Of a DNA stretch of 64,000 nucleotides, positions 25,761 through 33,819 are shown piece by piece; position 1 is the stretch's first letter; the number at the start of each line of letters is the position of its first letter. The stretch is from Virgibacillus_N oceani_A. Its GTDB lineage: Bacteria; Bacillota; Bacilli; Bacillales; Amphibacillaceae. Location of the stretch: NCBI GenBank assembly GCA_041521345.1, contig JBGOHB010000024.1; one strand, 5' to 3'. Position numbers and translations under genes: made by a program. Below the pieces are notes generated by a model. The model was not told the DNA's origin. It made no database searches and saw only the letters and a program-made list of their open reading frames with translations.

Positions 25761-26603
25761 TCACCCTTTGATCGCTCCTTCTGTCATCCCTTTGGCAATC
25801 CTTCGCTGAAAGATAGCATAAAGGATGATGACAGGTATGATGGCGATGACAAGGCTGGCAAATAGGGTGCCCCATGCGTTCGTGTATTGTGCTTCACTGG
25901 CAATAAAGTCAATAGCCAAAGCCAGCGTGTAGTTTTCCGATGATTGCAGGAAAATCAGTGCCATGAAATACTCATTCCAAAATTGAATTGTATTCATGAT
26001 CGTTACAGTAATAATCCCAGACATGCTTAGCGGTGTAATAATTTTCCATAACACCCGATACGGAGACATGCCATCCATCGCTGCTGATTCTTCCAAGGAT
26101 TTGGGTATGGTACTCATAAAACTTGTTAAAACAAATATCGTAAATGGCAGCTGACTGACTGCATAAACAATCGCCAAACCAAAAATATTATCCAACAGAT
26201 TCAATTCCATCAACAGGAAAAATAATGGAATCCACCCGAGCACCATAGGAATCATCATGGCAGATACATACAAAGTGAATAAATATCTGCTGCCGCGAAA
26301 ATTCATCCTTTCAATGGCATAGGCAGTAGGAATCGCCATGACCAGCGTTAAAATTGCGCCTATCGCTGTCACGATTAAACTGTTAAACACACTCGTATCT
26401 AAATTATAATTCGTCCAAGCATCAGCAAAGTTTTGCCAGCTAAATGATTCCGGAAAACCCCATGGGTTCCTGTATATCTCGGCATTCGATTTAAATGAAC
26501 CGATAAACATCCATATAATTGGATATAGTACGGCAATCGTCCATAAAATTAACGGTATTCTAATTCCAGTTCTGCCAAGCATCTGACCGACAGTTCGTCT
26601 CAC
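25761..26603 (-). CDS. Sugar ABC transporter permease, MalG type (CUT1)
   Basis: A 280-residue permease with six helices. The EAA coupling loop reads EESAAMDGMSPYRVLWKIITP at about 185-205, complete for the family. MALIFLQSSENYTLALAIDF is the conserved MalG-like C-terminal stretch. With the second permease and the binding protein it forms a sugar importer, here inferred to take MurNAc or a GlcNAc/MurNAc fragment. It is separated from its partner gene by a 770-base repeat insertion. Confidence 0.9.
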   Translation of the reverse strand: MRRTVGQMLGRTGIRIPLILWTIAVLYPIIWMFIGSFKSNAEIYRNPWGFPESFSWQNFADAWTNYNLDTSVFNSLIVTAIGAILTLVMAIPTAYAIERMNFRGSRYLFTLYVSAMMIPMVLGWIPLFFLLMELNLLDNIFGLAIVYAVSQLPFTIFVLTSFMSTIPKSLEESAAMDGMSPYRVLWKIITPLSMSGIITVTIMNTIQFWNEYFMALIFLQSSENYTLALAIDFIASEAQYTNAWGTLFASLVIAIIPVIILYAIFQRRIAKGMTEGAIKG

Positions 26604-26792
26604 AATTCCTTCCTCCCTCTTACGTTCTATTTATCTCTGTATGTGCTTTTTTAAATTTCGTTAAGGATCATTTTAAATAGATTGGCACTACGCTTAAATA
26701 CTCGTCCCACCGAAAAAATTTTATTGTTTACACTACAAAATCTATAAACTGTGACGTAACTATTCTTTATTTCCTAAGTCTAAGCAACACCT

Positions 26793-27271
26793 ACCGTCCG
26801 GGATCGCTTCGGGCGGATGCTTTCCGCGGGCACGGCCTCAGCCTCGGGCTAACAGGATGTTAGTCATGAAGGCGTTGCGACAGGACGTCGCGACTTTAGC
26901 CTTCCATCCACTCGACCGCTCTGCGGGATCTTCGGACTCGTGCTGTTCCCGCAGGACAAGGAAGGCTGCGTCAGCATTACATCGCACGAAGAAAATTGCA
27001 TTATATTTTCGAGGAGTCACCGCCCTACGCTCACCCGGACTAGTGAGAGCACAATTGCTTCGGTCAATTGCACTAGTAATAGGTAGTAAACCAATTCCAG
27101 CGGAGGAAATACACGGAGACTCCTACGGGAGGAATGGCCTCGGTGAGACCCCGCAGTACGACAAATGAAGGCCGACTAAAACCGCCCTTTGCGGGCAACG
27201 TCGGCATACCCCTTGTCGGGGCAAGGAGGCTCACCAGCCACCCGCGGAAAGCGTAGTGTATTTCCGGAGCG
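26793..27271. repeat. Large GC-rich inverted repeat inserted in the ABC operon
   Basis: Two copies of a Bacillaceae-type GC-rich palindromic element lie head to head. The right copy (about 27100-27271) has GGAGGAAATACACGGAGAC, GAGACCCCGCAG and CCGCGGAAAGCGTAGTG. The left copy (about 26793-27035) shows the complements (GCTTTCCGCGGGC, CTCTGCGGGATC, CGAGGAGTCACC). GC content is far above the flanks. A long stem would form in RNA. No transposase frame is present. Confidence 0.8.
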
Positions 27272-27376
27272 TTAATCGGTACTCAAACAACATTTAAAGT
27301 TACGCCGCAGTTTCCTTCGACTGAGAAGATAAAAAGCAGCAATCTTTTGGAAAACAGGCTTTCATTAAAAGCTCAG

Positions 27377-28279
27377 CTAGTATTCCACTTTCTCCCTGCG
27401 CATGAGGAACTGGAAGAACAGAACTGTGATGAGTGACAGCACTAAAATCATGACACCAATCGTGGCTCCGTAACCGAAATTATATTGCTCAAATGCCTGC
27501 TGGTATAAATAGGACCCCATTACATGTGTCGCATTATTCGGCCCGCCGCCGGTCATGACCTGTACAAGAATAAAGGAACCATTTAATGTCGTAATGATAA
27601 TATAAAGAACTGAAATTTTAATTTGCGGCCAAATAAGCGGCAGTGTAACCTTCCAAAATTGCTGCCATTCTGTAGCGCCGTCAATTTCAGCTGCCTCGTA
27701 ATAGCTCTTGGAAATATTGGAGATCCCTCCCATAAGTAGCAGGAGGAATAAACCAATCCCTGCCCAGATTGACGGCAGTACAAGACTCGGCAGTGCCCAT
27801 GTTTCACTTCCCAGCCATGGACGTGCCAGGGCCTCCAGCCCAAGGAACTCCAACCCGGAATTCACAAGCCCCATGGATGGGTTATAGATGAATGTCCACA
27901 ATATACCAATCACTACTACAGACATGATATTAGGAAAGAAGAAGATAATCCGGTAAAAAGGTGCTTCTTTAATTTTCAGCTGCGTTAAAGCTACGGCAAA
28001 AAATAATGCCATAATCATAATACCGATAATTTTCGTTACAACCAGGAAATAATCATGAATAATAGTACGGGGAATGATTGCATCATTAAAAAGCCGAACA
28101 TAATTATCAAAACCGACAAATTCCCTGTTTTGTGAAGCGCCAGACCAGTCAAAAAATGAAAAGTACAAGCCACTGAACAAAGGGTACAAAGTAAATATGG
28201 AAAACATAATAAACGTCGGCACTAAACAAAATGCTAAAAATATGTATTTTTGTTTCCTAGATTGTACCATTCCAATCAC
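27377..28279 (-). CDS. Sugar ABC transporter permease, MalF type (CUT1)
   Basis: A 300-residue permease with six helices. TLYPLFSGLYFSFFDWSG in helix 1, the FVGFDNYVRLF motif after it and the EAA loop YEAAEIDGATEWQQFWKVTLP (about 205-225) define the CUT1 family. It ends MRREKVEY. Partner of the MalG-type permease and of the binding protein. No ATPase gene is in the cluster; a shared MsmX-type ATPase encoded elsewhere would be needed. Confidence 0.9.
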   Translation of the reverse strand: MIGMVQSRKQKYIFLAFCLVPTFIMFSIFTLYPLFSGLYFSFFDWSGASQNREFVGFDNYVRLFNDAIIPRTIIHDYFLVVTKIIGIMIMALFFAVALTQLKIKEAPFYRIIFFFPNIMSVVVIGILWTFIYNPSMGLVNSGLEFLGLEALARPWLGSETWALPSLVLPSIWAGIGLFLLLLMGGISNISKSYYEAAEIDGATEWQQFWKVTLPLIWPQIKISVLYIIITTLNGSFILVQVMTGGGPNNATHVMGSYLYQQAFEQYNFGYGATIGVMILVLSLITVLFFQFLMRREKVEY

Positions 28280-28412
28280 TCTTTCAAGAAAAACTCGGCT
28301 CCCGCCCCGTATTTTCAGAGGTCAGAGGTAAGAAGCCGGATTAGAAGAAAAATTGGCAAAATAGCCGATTTCAATTCCTTAACTTCATATCATAATAAAG
28401 AGAAAATATGTA

Positions 28413-28451
28413 TGGAACATAGAACAAACTTCCAATTTAGTCTATGTTCCA
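28413..28451 (-). promoter_or_regulatory. Stem-loop between binding protein and permease genes
   Basis: TGGAACATAGA (28413-28423) and TCTATGTTCCA (28441-28451) form a perfect 11-bp stem with a 17-base loop, 22 bases beyond the binding-protein stop. There is no T run, so it probably protects the upstream mRNA from 3' decay rather than ending it. Confidence 0.55.
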
Positions 28452-28472
28452 CACACGCTTAAATCATCTTTT

Positions 28473-29870
28473 TTAATTACGGTAATTTTCAGCTGCTTCT
28501 TCTGCTGCTTCCACAAATTCCTCCGCTGAACTATTGCCCAGCATTAAGGACATCAATGCATCGCCAATTGGATTTTCCAGATCCGAACTCATCGGATGCG
28601 GCATATGGTAAATCTGCACCTGCTCCGGGTCATTAATCATTTCATTCGCTTCTGTTAAATAAACCGGAACGTCGTCACTTTGTGATAAATCAACATCTGT
28701 CAGGTTCATAATCGCGCCTGTATGCTCAGAGAATGAGAGCGCATAATCCCTTGTGAAAGCAAACTCTACAAATGCTTTTGCAGCATCCGGATTTGCTGCA
28801 TTTTCCGCAATCGCTAATGGACGTAAATCGGGAACAATGGCAAATGGTTCACCAGGATCCTGCATTGGAGAAGGGATAAATCCAAACTCAAACTCTTCCG
28901 GAATATCTCCTTCCATTTCATTTGGCAGCCAGAACCCTACCGGGATAAACGCATTATCATGCAGCAGGAAATTCATTTGCGATTGTGTATGATTCAGCGC
29001 ACCAAGGCCGGAATCAAACATTCCTTCCTGTGCCATACGTTCTACTTTTTCCATAAGCTCTACAACAGGCTCACTTGTCCATGCACCTTCTGCACCGGTG
29101 GTAACATCAGCCAGCAACTCATCTCCTCCTGCTGCACCAAATGCCGGGTTCAGCATACCGCGAAGGAAATAATAAGGATGCTGTCCGGAAGTTACAAATG
29201 GATCTATGCCTTCCGCTTCTTTAATTTCTTCCATAGAGCTCATAAAGCTTTCAAAATCTGTTGGCACTTCATAGCCTTCTGCTTCAAATAAAGCACGATC
29301 ATACCAAGTTCCCCATGTATCAAAAACTAATGGTAAAGAATAAATTTCCCCGTCATAGGTGGCTGGCTCCACAATAAAGCTGTCCAAAAGCGTATCTCCG
29401 TTTTCCAGCTCAATCTCCTGAACAAATTCGTCAAGATTCATTAACTGACCGTCTTCCACCATTTGCGTTTCACTGGATCCGGCACCATCGATATAAACGA
29501 CATCAGGCGGATCATTGGCAACCCAGCGTGAGCGCATTTCATCATTAATATTCGGACCTGCATGTTCAATAATGTTTACGTCAGGATACACTTCCTGAAA
29601 ATCTGCAATAACTTCCTTCCACCAGGAATCCCCGTAACCGCCTACAAAGTACTGAATTTCCAAGTCACCGGAAATATCCGCGTCCCCGGCAGCTTCCCCG
29701 TCATCATCAGCTGTGTCACCTGTGTCATCAGTTTCTTCAGTATCATCTGTATCCCCTGTATCTGCTCCCTCGTCATCCGTGTCGCCGTTGTCTCCACAAG
29801 CAACGACAAATGCCAGCATGAACATGGCAATGAACAATAACAAAAGTTTGCCATTCAACATTTTCTTCAC
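28473..29870 (-). CDS. Sugar ABC transporter substrate-binding lipoprotein
   Basis: A 465-residue extracytoplasmic protein of the sugar-binding family 1. Signal peptide with the lipobox FVVAC (Cys at about residue 26), an acidic Asp/Glu/Thr linker of about 40 residues, then the two-lobed domain (DLEIQYFVGGYGDSWWKEVI, NDPPDVVYIDGAG, AFVEFAFTRDYALSFSEHTG). The start is a GTG at 29870 with AAGGGGG upstream. The long acidic linker suits a salt-tolerant exported protein. The ligand is inferred to be a wall amino sugar from the flanking murQ, nagZ and namZ. Confidence 0.9.
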   Translation of the reverse strand: MKKMLNGKLLLLFIAMFMLAFVVACGDNGDTDDEGADTGDTDDTEETDDTGDTADDDGEAAGDADISGDLEIQYFVGGYGDSWWKEVIADFQEVYPDVNIIEHAGPNINDEMRSRWVANDPPDVVYIDGAGSSETQMVEDGQLMNLDEFVQEIELENGDTLLDSFIVEPATYDGEIYSLPLVFDTWGTWYDRALFEAEGYEVPTDFESFMSSMEEIKEAEGIDPFVTSGQHPYYFLRGMLNPAFGAAGGDELLADVTTGAEGAWTSEPVVELMEKVERMAQEGMFDSGLGALNHTQSQMNFLLHDNAFIPVGFWLPNEMEGDIPEEFEFGFIPSPMQDPGEPFAIVPDLRPLAIAENAANPDAAKAFVEFAFTRDYALSFSEHTGAIMNLTDVDLSQSDDVPVYLTEANEMINDPEQVQIYHMPHPMSSDLENPIGDALMSLMLGNSSAEEFVEAAEEAAENYRN

Positions 29871-30055
29871 TTTATTTGCCCCCTTTAAATTTTTAGCAAA
29901 CTTGGCTTAAAAGCCTTGGTTGCAAATGCAAGCAGTAAAGATCTATGCTCTCCTGCCTGCAAAAAATATATGAAACACATTAATAGCTGCAAAAGCAGTG
30001 AATCCCATCTGCCTCTTCTAGAGCCTGGTATAAAGCCGGCTCGACTATGAAACTA

Positions 30056-30967
30056 TTAATGGAGTTTCTTTGTTAAGTCATCGATTGCTTTTCTCACATA
30101 GCCATTATTTTTTTCAATAGCTTCTTCCGCTTCCTCCATGGTGACACCTGTTTCAATCATGACAATAGCAGGTTTCACTTCATGATTTGTCTGATTCAGC
30201 ACTTCTTCCGCTTTTTCATAGGACACTTTCGTGATTTCTATAATATTTCTTTTCGCCCGTTCCTTCAGTTTAAAATTACTGGCATGGACATCTACCATTA
30301 AATTTTCATAGACTTTTCCAAGTTTCACCATAACGGCTGTACTAATCATGTTTAATATCATTTTATGCGATGTAGCAGCTTTCATTCTTGTTGACCCGGT
30401 TAAAATTTCCGGCCCAACAATCACCTCAATTTGGCAATCTGCAAAACTGCTGATTTCAGATTCTTTATTGCAAGTCAAAGAAACGGTGTACGCTCCAAGT
30501 TGACGGGCATACTTTAAAGCACCTATTGGATACGGTGTTCTGCCGCTTGCAGTTATTCCAATAACGACATCCTTCTCTGAAATTCCTTTTTCTTGTATAT
30601 CTACTTCACCCTGAGCCTCACTATCCTCAGAGCCTTCCACTGCTTCAAAAAAAGCGCCATTGCCACCTGCCATCACAGTCTGCACCAGATCAGGAGGTGT
30701 CATAAATGTCGGTGGACATTCGGATGCATCGATAACGCCAACTCTTCCACTCGTGCCTGCACCAACATAAAATAATCTTCCGCCGTTTTTCAGTACCCTC
30801 TGGATTACTTCAATGGCGACTTCTACTTGGGGAAGTACCTTTTCCACTGCCTGTGCCACTTTTTTATCCTCTTCATTAATCATGGTTAACATTTCCATTG
30901 TAGACATTTGATCCATGTTCATACTATTTCGATTTCTCTGTTCGGTTGTTAATTTAGATAAATTCAT
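30056..30967 (-). CDS. murQ: MurQ N-acetylmuramic acid 6-phosphate etherase
   Basis: A 303-residue SIS-domain enzyme that cleaves the lactyl ether of MurNAc-6-phosphate to GlcNAc-6-phosphate and D-lactate. It starts MNLSKLTTEQRNRNSMNMDQ; the key motifs are YVGAGTSGRVGVIDASECPP (phosphosugar site), AVEGSEDSEAQGE with catalytic Glu, GITASGRTPYPIGAL and LTGSTRMKAATSHKMILNM. Length is standard. It lies between the regulator and importer genes, so it is the committing intracellular step of the pathway encoded here. Confidence 0.97.
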   Translation of the reverse strand: MNLSKLTTEQRNRNSMNMDQMSTMEMLTMINEEDKKVAQAVEKVLPQVEVAIEVIQRVLKNGGRLFYVGAGTSGRVGVIDASECPPTFMTPPDLVQTVMAGGNGAFFEAVEGSEDSEAQGEVDIQEKGISEKDVVIGITASGRTPYPIGALKYARQLGAYTVSLTCNKESEISSFADCQIEVIVGPEILTGSTRMKAATSHKMILNMISTAVMVKLGKVYENLMVDVHASNFKLKERAKRNIIEITKVSYEKAEEVLNQTNHEVKPAIVMIETGVTMEEAEEAIEKNNGYVRKAIDDLTKKLH

Positions 30968-31014
30968 ATGTACGCTGATCTCCTCATCACCAAAATTCCT
31001 ACTATCCTCTCACC

Positions 31015-31028
31015 AGAAACCGCTTTCA
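31015..31028. promoter_or_regulatory. cre (CcpA) site upstream of murQ
   Basis: On the minus strand TGAAAGCGGTTTCT agrees with the cre consensus TGWNANCGNTNWCA at 13 of 14 positions. It lies 48 bases upstream of the murQ ATG, suggesting glucose repression of murQ and the ABC importer. Confidence 0.65.
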
Positions 31029-31134
31029 CTATTACTATCTTACTATGTGAAATTTGATTTTATTATAGACTTTATGATTTTTTTTGTCAACATATTATTT
31101 ATATTTTAGTAATAAAATTTCAATTCGACTACCG

Positions 31135-32004
31135 CTATTCCTCATCCGTCTCCCCCTTCAAAAAATTCACAGCCTTTCTCGTTTCATCTAAATGCTCAAT
31201 CGTTTCTTCGTATTCCATCGAAGCAAGGCACATCAGCAAAATATCAATAATATGGAGCTGGGCAATCCTTGACGATGTCGCACCACTTCGGAATGTTGCT
31301 TCCTTGGCAGCGGATGTGTGTAATAAAATATCAGTCCATTTACTTAAACGTGAATTACCATATTTTGTGATACTTATGGTAGTGCAATTCTTTTGTTTCG
31401 CAAGCTCCAGCATTCTGGCAATTTCCTGGGTATTGCCTGAAAAAGAAATGCCGACCACGACATCCGCTTCTCCCTTGTTTGCGATCGAAGTTGCAGCTAA
31501 ATGCACATCAGAAAAAGCATAGGCATTTTTATTAATCCGCTGGAACTTCTGTTCTGCATCATTGGCAGCAATGAAGGATGCGCCTACACCGACAAAAAGA
31601 ATTGATTTTGCCATGGTTAATGCAGAAACAGCTGCTTCCAGATTTTTTTCACTCATAATGTCCATCGTTTCCCGCAATGTTTGTATTGTATTTGACGTTA
31701 CTTTATTCATGATGGCTTTAAAGCCTTCATTTGGCTCAATATCACGATATTCTGTATTTTCTTCTGACTGAAGATCGCCGGCAACACGAATTTTTAATTC
31801 TTGAAATCCACTTAAACCAAGTGATTTACAGAGACGGATGACAGCAGCACTGCTCGTATTGCTTTTTTCACCGAGTATTAAAGCGGTTTGTAATATAGCT
31901 TCTTCCGGGTGGTCTAAAATATATTGCGCAATTTTTTTCTCTGAGGGCGGTAAACTGTTAATCATTTCCTTTAAAATCACGAGACCGCCTTTAACGTAGG
32001 ACAT
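31135..32004 (-). CDS. murR: RpiR-family regulator (MurR/YbbH-like)
   Basis: A 289-residue regulator. The N-terminal helix-turn-helix (1-77) includes LPPSEKKIAQYILDHPEEAI and NTSSAAVIRLCKSLGLSGFQ. The C-terminal SIS domain (120-260) binds a phosphosugar: SILFVGVGASFIAANDAEQK and VVGISFSGNTQEIARML. In E. coli MurR and B. subtilis YbbH (MurR) such proteins sense MurNAc-6-phosphate and control the salvage operon. GAAGGTG precedes the ATG. It starts 12 bases after the kinase stop, so they are cotranscribed. Confidence 0.85.
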   Translation of the reverse strand: MSYVKGGLVILKEMINSLPPSEKKIAQYILDHPEEAILQTALILGEKSNTSSAAVIRLCKSLGLSGFQELKIRVAGDLQSEENTEYRDIEPNEGFKAIMNKVTSNTIQTLRETMDIMSEKNLEAAVSALTMAKSILFVGVGASFIAANDAEQKFQRINKNAYAFSDVHLAATSIANKGEADVVVGISFSGNTQEIARMLELAKQKNCTTISITKYGNSRLSKWTDILLHTSAAKEATFRSGATSSRIAQLHIIDILLMCLASMEYEETIEHLDETRKAVNFLKGETDEE

Positions 32005-32016
32005 AGGATCACCTTC

Positions 32017-32973
32017 TCATTCTGTATGAATTATATTTTTTATAAATTTCTCGTCCATTTGTTTTTCTTTCATTAGATATGCCCCAATTAGTGCCCCGCC
32101 GGCAGGAGACATTTTTGGCAGTACTAAAGGCAGTGCGTTTAATTCTTTCTCCAACAATGACGGGATAATTTCTTTTTCCTGAAAAATCCCGCCGGATAGA
32201 ACGATAGGGACTTTTTCACCAGACGAAAATAACTTTTTATGTAAGACTATTATATTTAACGATAAGTTTCTTACTGTCCGATTAATAATTTCCCCGGCAA
32301 CGCTGTCGTTTTGTTTGTATGCCTGAAAGACGATGTGAGTAAGCGGAGAAATTTTATGCTTTGGTGTTGGAGATGTATAAATGCTTCGGATTAATTCCTG
32401 CGGATCCTCCAGCTGAAAATGCGCATTTAACATATTTAACAGTAAGGTTTCAGGTCCCCGGCCATCATAAGCCTTCAAGGCAGCTGTTACCGCTTGCCTC
32501 CCGATGTCATATCCGCTTCCTTCATCCCCAAATAAATAGCCCCAGCCACCGACACGACCGACTACTCCTTGGCTGTTTTTTCCGTAAGTAATCGAGCCAG
32601 TCCCGGAAATTTGTACAATGCCGGGCTTTCCATATGTACCTGCATAAAGCGCATTTACTGCATCGACTTCTACTTTAATGGCAGTATGTTCGGTAAAATA
32701 TTTTGTTAGTATTTCCAGGATTTTTTTTTCATTTTCTTTGTTTCCCGCTCCGGAAATACCTGCGTATAGGGAGGTGGTATTTTCCGCCATATCATCGCAC
32801 CTTTGTTTCAAGGAAGCAAATAATGTGTGAAAAACATTGGCAAGTTCTTTTTCTTTTACGACATTGGGATTGCTTGGCCCGGCGACTGTGCTGACAATCA
32901 CTTTTCCGGTCTCGTCTGCAAGCAGTGCTTTTGTTTTGGTGCCCCCACCGTCGATTCCGACAACATAGTTCAA
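32017..32973 (-). CDS. BadF/BcrA-type amino-sugar kinase (MurK/NagK-like)
   Basis: A 318-residue sugar kinase of the ASKHA fold. Phosphate-1 loop is GIDGGGTKTKALL, the second ATP motif VQISGTGSITYG, then GGWGYLFGDEGSGYDIGRQ, the BadF-family signature shared by NagK and by MurK of Clostridium acetobutylicum, which phosphorylates MurNAc and GlcNAc. The start is a TTG at 32973 with AAGGGGG upstream. An ABC importer delivers free sugar, so a kinase is required before MurQ can act; that makes MurNAc the best substrate guess. Confidence 0.87.
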   Translation of the reverse strand: MNYVVGIDGGGTKTKALLADETGKVIVSTVAGPSNPNVVKEKELANVFHTLFASLKQRCDDMAENTTSLYAGISGAGNKENEKKILEILTKYFTEHTAIKVEVDAVNALYAGTYGKPGIVQISGTGSITYGKNSQGVVGRVGGWGYLFGDEGSGYDIGRQAVTAALKAYDGRGPETLLLNMLNAHFQLEDPQELIRSIYTSPTPKHKISPLTHIVFQAYKQNDSVAGEIINRTVRNLSLNIIVLHKKLFSSGEKVPIVLSGGIFQEKEIIPSLLEKELNALPLVLPKMSPAGGALIGAYLMKEKQMDEKFIKNIIHTE

Positions 32974-33055
32974 TTCACACGCCCCCTTCACTATATACAA
33001 TATCGTTTTTTTATGAAATAGACAAGTATTTTCTGAAATTAAATTTTAATTAAAA

Positions 33056-33083
33056 AACGTTATATATAAAAATATATAACGTT
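33056..33083. terminator. Perfect AT-rich palindrome between flavodoxin and kinase genes
   Basis: AACGTTATATAT and ATATATAACGTT flank AAAA. On the minus strand it is followed by six T, so it can terminate the flavodoxin transcript; it also lies 83 bases upstream of the kinase start and could be an operator. Confidence 0.6.
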
Positions 33084-33106
33084 TCCTTACGCTCTATCAA
33101 GGGTTA

Positions 33107-33565
33107 TTACACTTTTTCACCTATATGAAGTATGAGCTGTTCAGCCAAGTTTTCACAGGCAACAACATCTTCTTTATTCGGCTCCAAATCTACCTTCAGC
33201 CATGGTGTAGCCACTTTGGCACCTAATTCCTCCAGCCTTTCTCCCATGAGGTCAATGGCCCCACCATACGTATCGTAAAAGGCATCACAGGAACCAAAAA
33301 CACCGAATAATTTATTTTCTATATTAACATCTTCCAGTTCTTCATAGAAATCTTCCACTTCATACGGCAGATCGCCATCGTCCCATGTATGCGTTCCGAT
33401 CAATACCGCATCATAGTTTTTAAGTTCTTCCACATCTATCGGATCGAAGTCAAATGTTTTCATTGTGACGTCGATTTTATTTTGCTCCAGAAAAGCAGCT
33501 ATTGCTTCTGCCATCAATTCTGTATTTCCAGTCTGGCTTGCATAAAGCATGAGCATTTTATTCAC
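33107..33565 (-). CDS. Short-chain flavodoxin
   Basis: A 152-residue FMN-binding electron carrier. The phosphate loop is YASQTGNTELMAEAI (residues 6-20), and the isoalloxazine loops are IGTHTWDDGDLPYEVEDF and FGSCDAFYDTYGGAIDLM. The GTG at 33565 is preceded by GGAGG; an ATG eleven residues earlier has no site. It resembles YkuN/YkuP of B. subtilis, which replace ferredoxin when iron is short. A Fur-type box upstream supports the same control. Confidence 0.92.
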   Translation of the reverse strand: MNKMLMLYASQTGNTELMAEAIAAFLEQNKIDVTMKTFDFDPIDVEELKNYDAVLIGTHTWDDGDLPYEVEDFYEELEDVNIENKLFGVFGSCDAFYDTYGGAIDLMGERLEELGAKVATPWLKVDLEPNKEDVVACENLAEQLILHIGEKV

Positions 33566-33619
33566 TATCATCGCCTCCATTATAAACAGACTGTTAAAAA
33601 TATCCCTAACCCCATTCTA

Positions 33620-33644
33620 ATTGATAATGATAATTGTTTTCAAT
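33620..33644. promoter_or_regulatory. Fur box upstream of the flavodoxin gene
   Basis: GATAATGATAATTGTTTTC at 33623-33641 sits within the palindrome ATTGATAATGATAATTGTTT plus TCAAT. The 7-1-7 Fur core TGATAAT-G-ATAATTG is near perfect. Repression by Fur-iron is expected. Confidence 0.75.
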
Positions 33645-33749
33645 GCATCAGCTGCAATTTGTTTGGCAAAAATGTGGCAATAGCGGCTGTCAGCCTCAAA
33701 TCACTTCGATTTACCGGTTTATAAAAGAGATAAGGAATATAAGTTAATA

Positions 33750-33796
33750 AAAAGACTGACAAAAACATCTAAAAAGTAACGTTTTGTCAGCCTTTA
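33750..33796 (-). terminator. Terminator after the peptide-type binding protein gene
   Basis: GCTGACAAAAC and TTTTTGTCAGTC arms followed by TTTTTATT on the minus strand, 24 bases beyond the stop. Confidence 0.75.
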
Positions 33797-33819
33797 GTTC
33801 TACATTTTTTTAAATCAGA

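Noticed and set aside
26838..27168. Overlapping frames on both strands inside the GC-rich repeat
   Set aside because: They arise from the high GC content of the palindromic element, have no ribosome binding site and contain no recognisable domain.
33056..33083. Palindrome read only as a MurR operator
   Set aside because: The T run on the minus strand directly after the flavodoxin gene fits a terminator at least as well, so an operator is not claimed.
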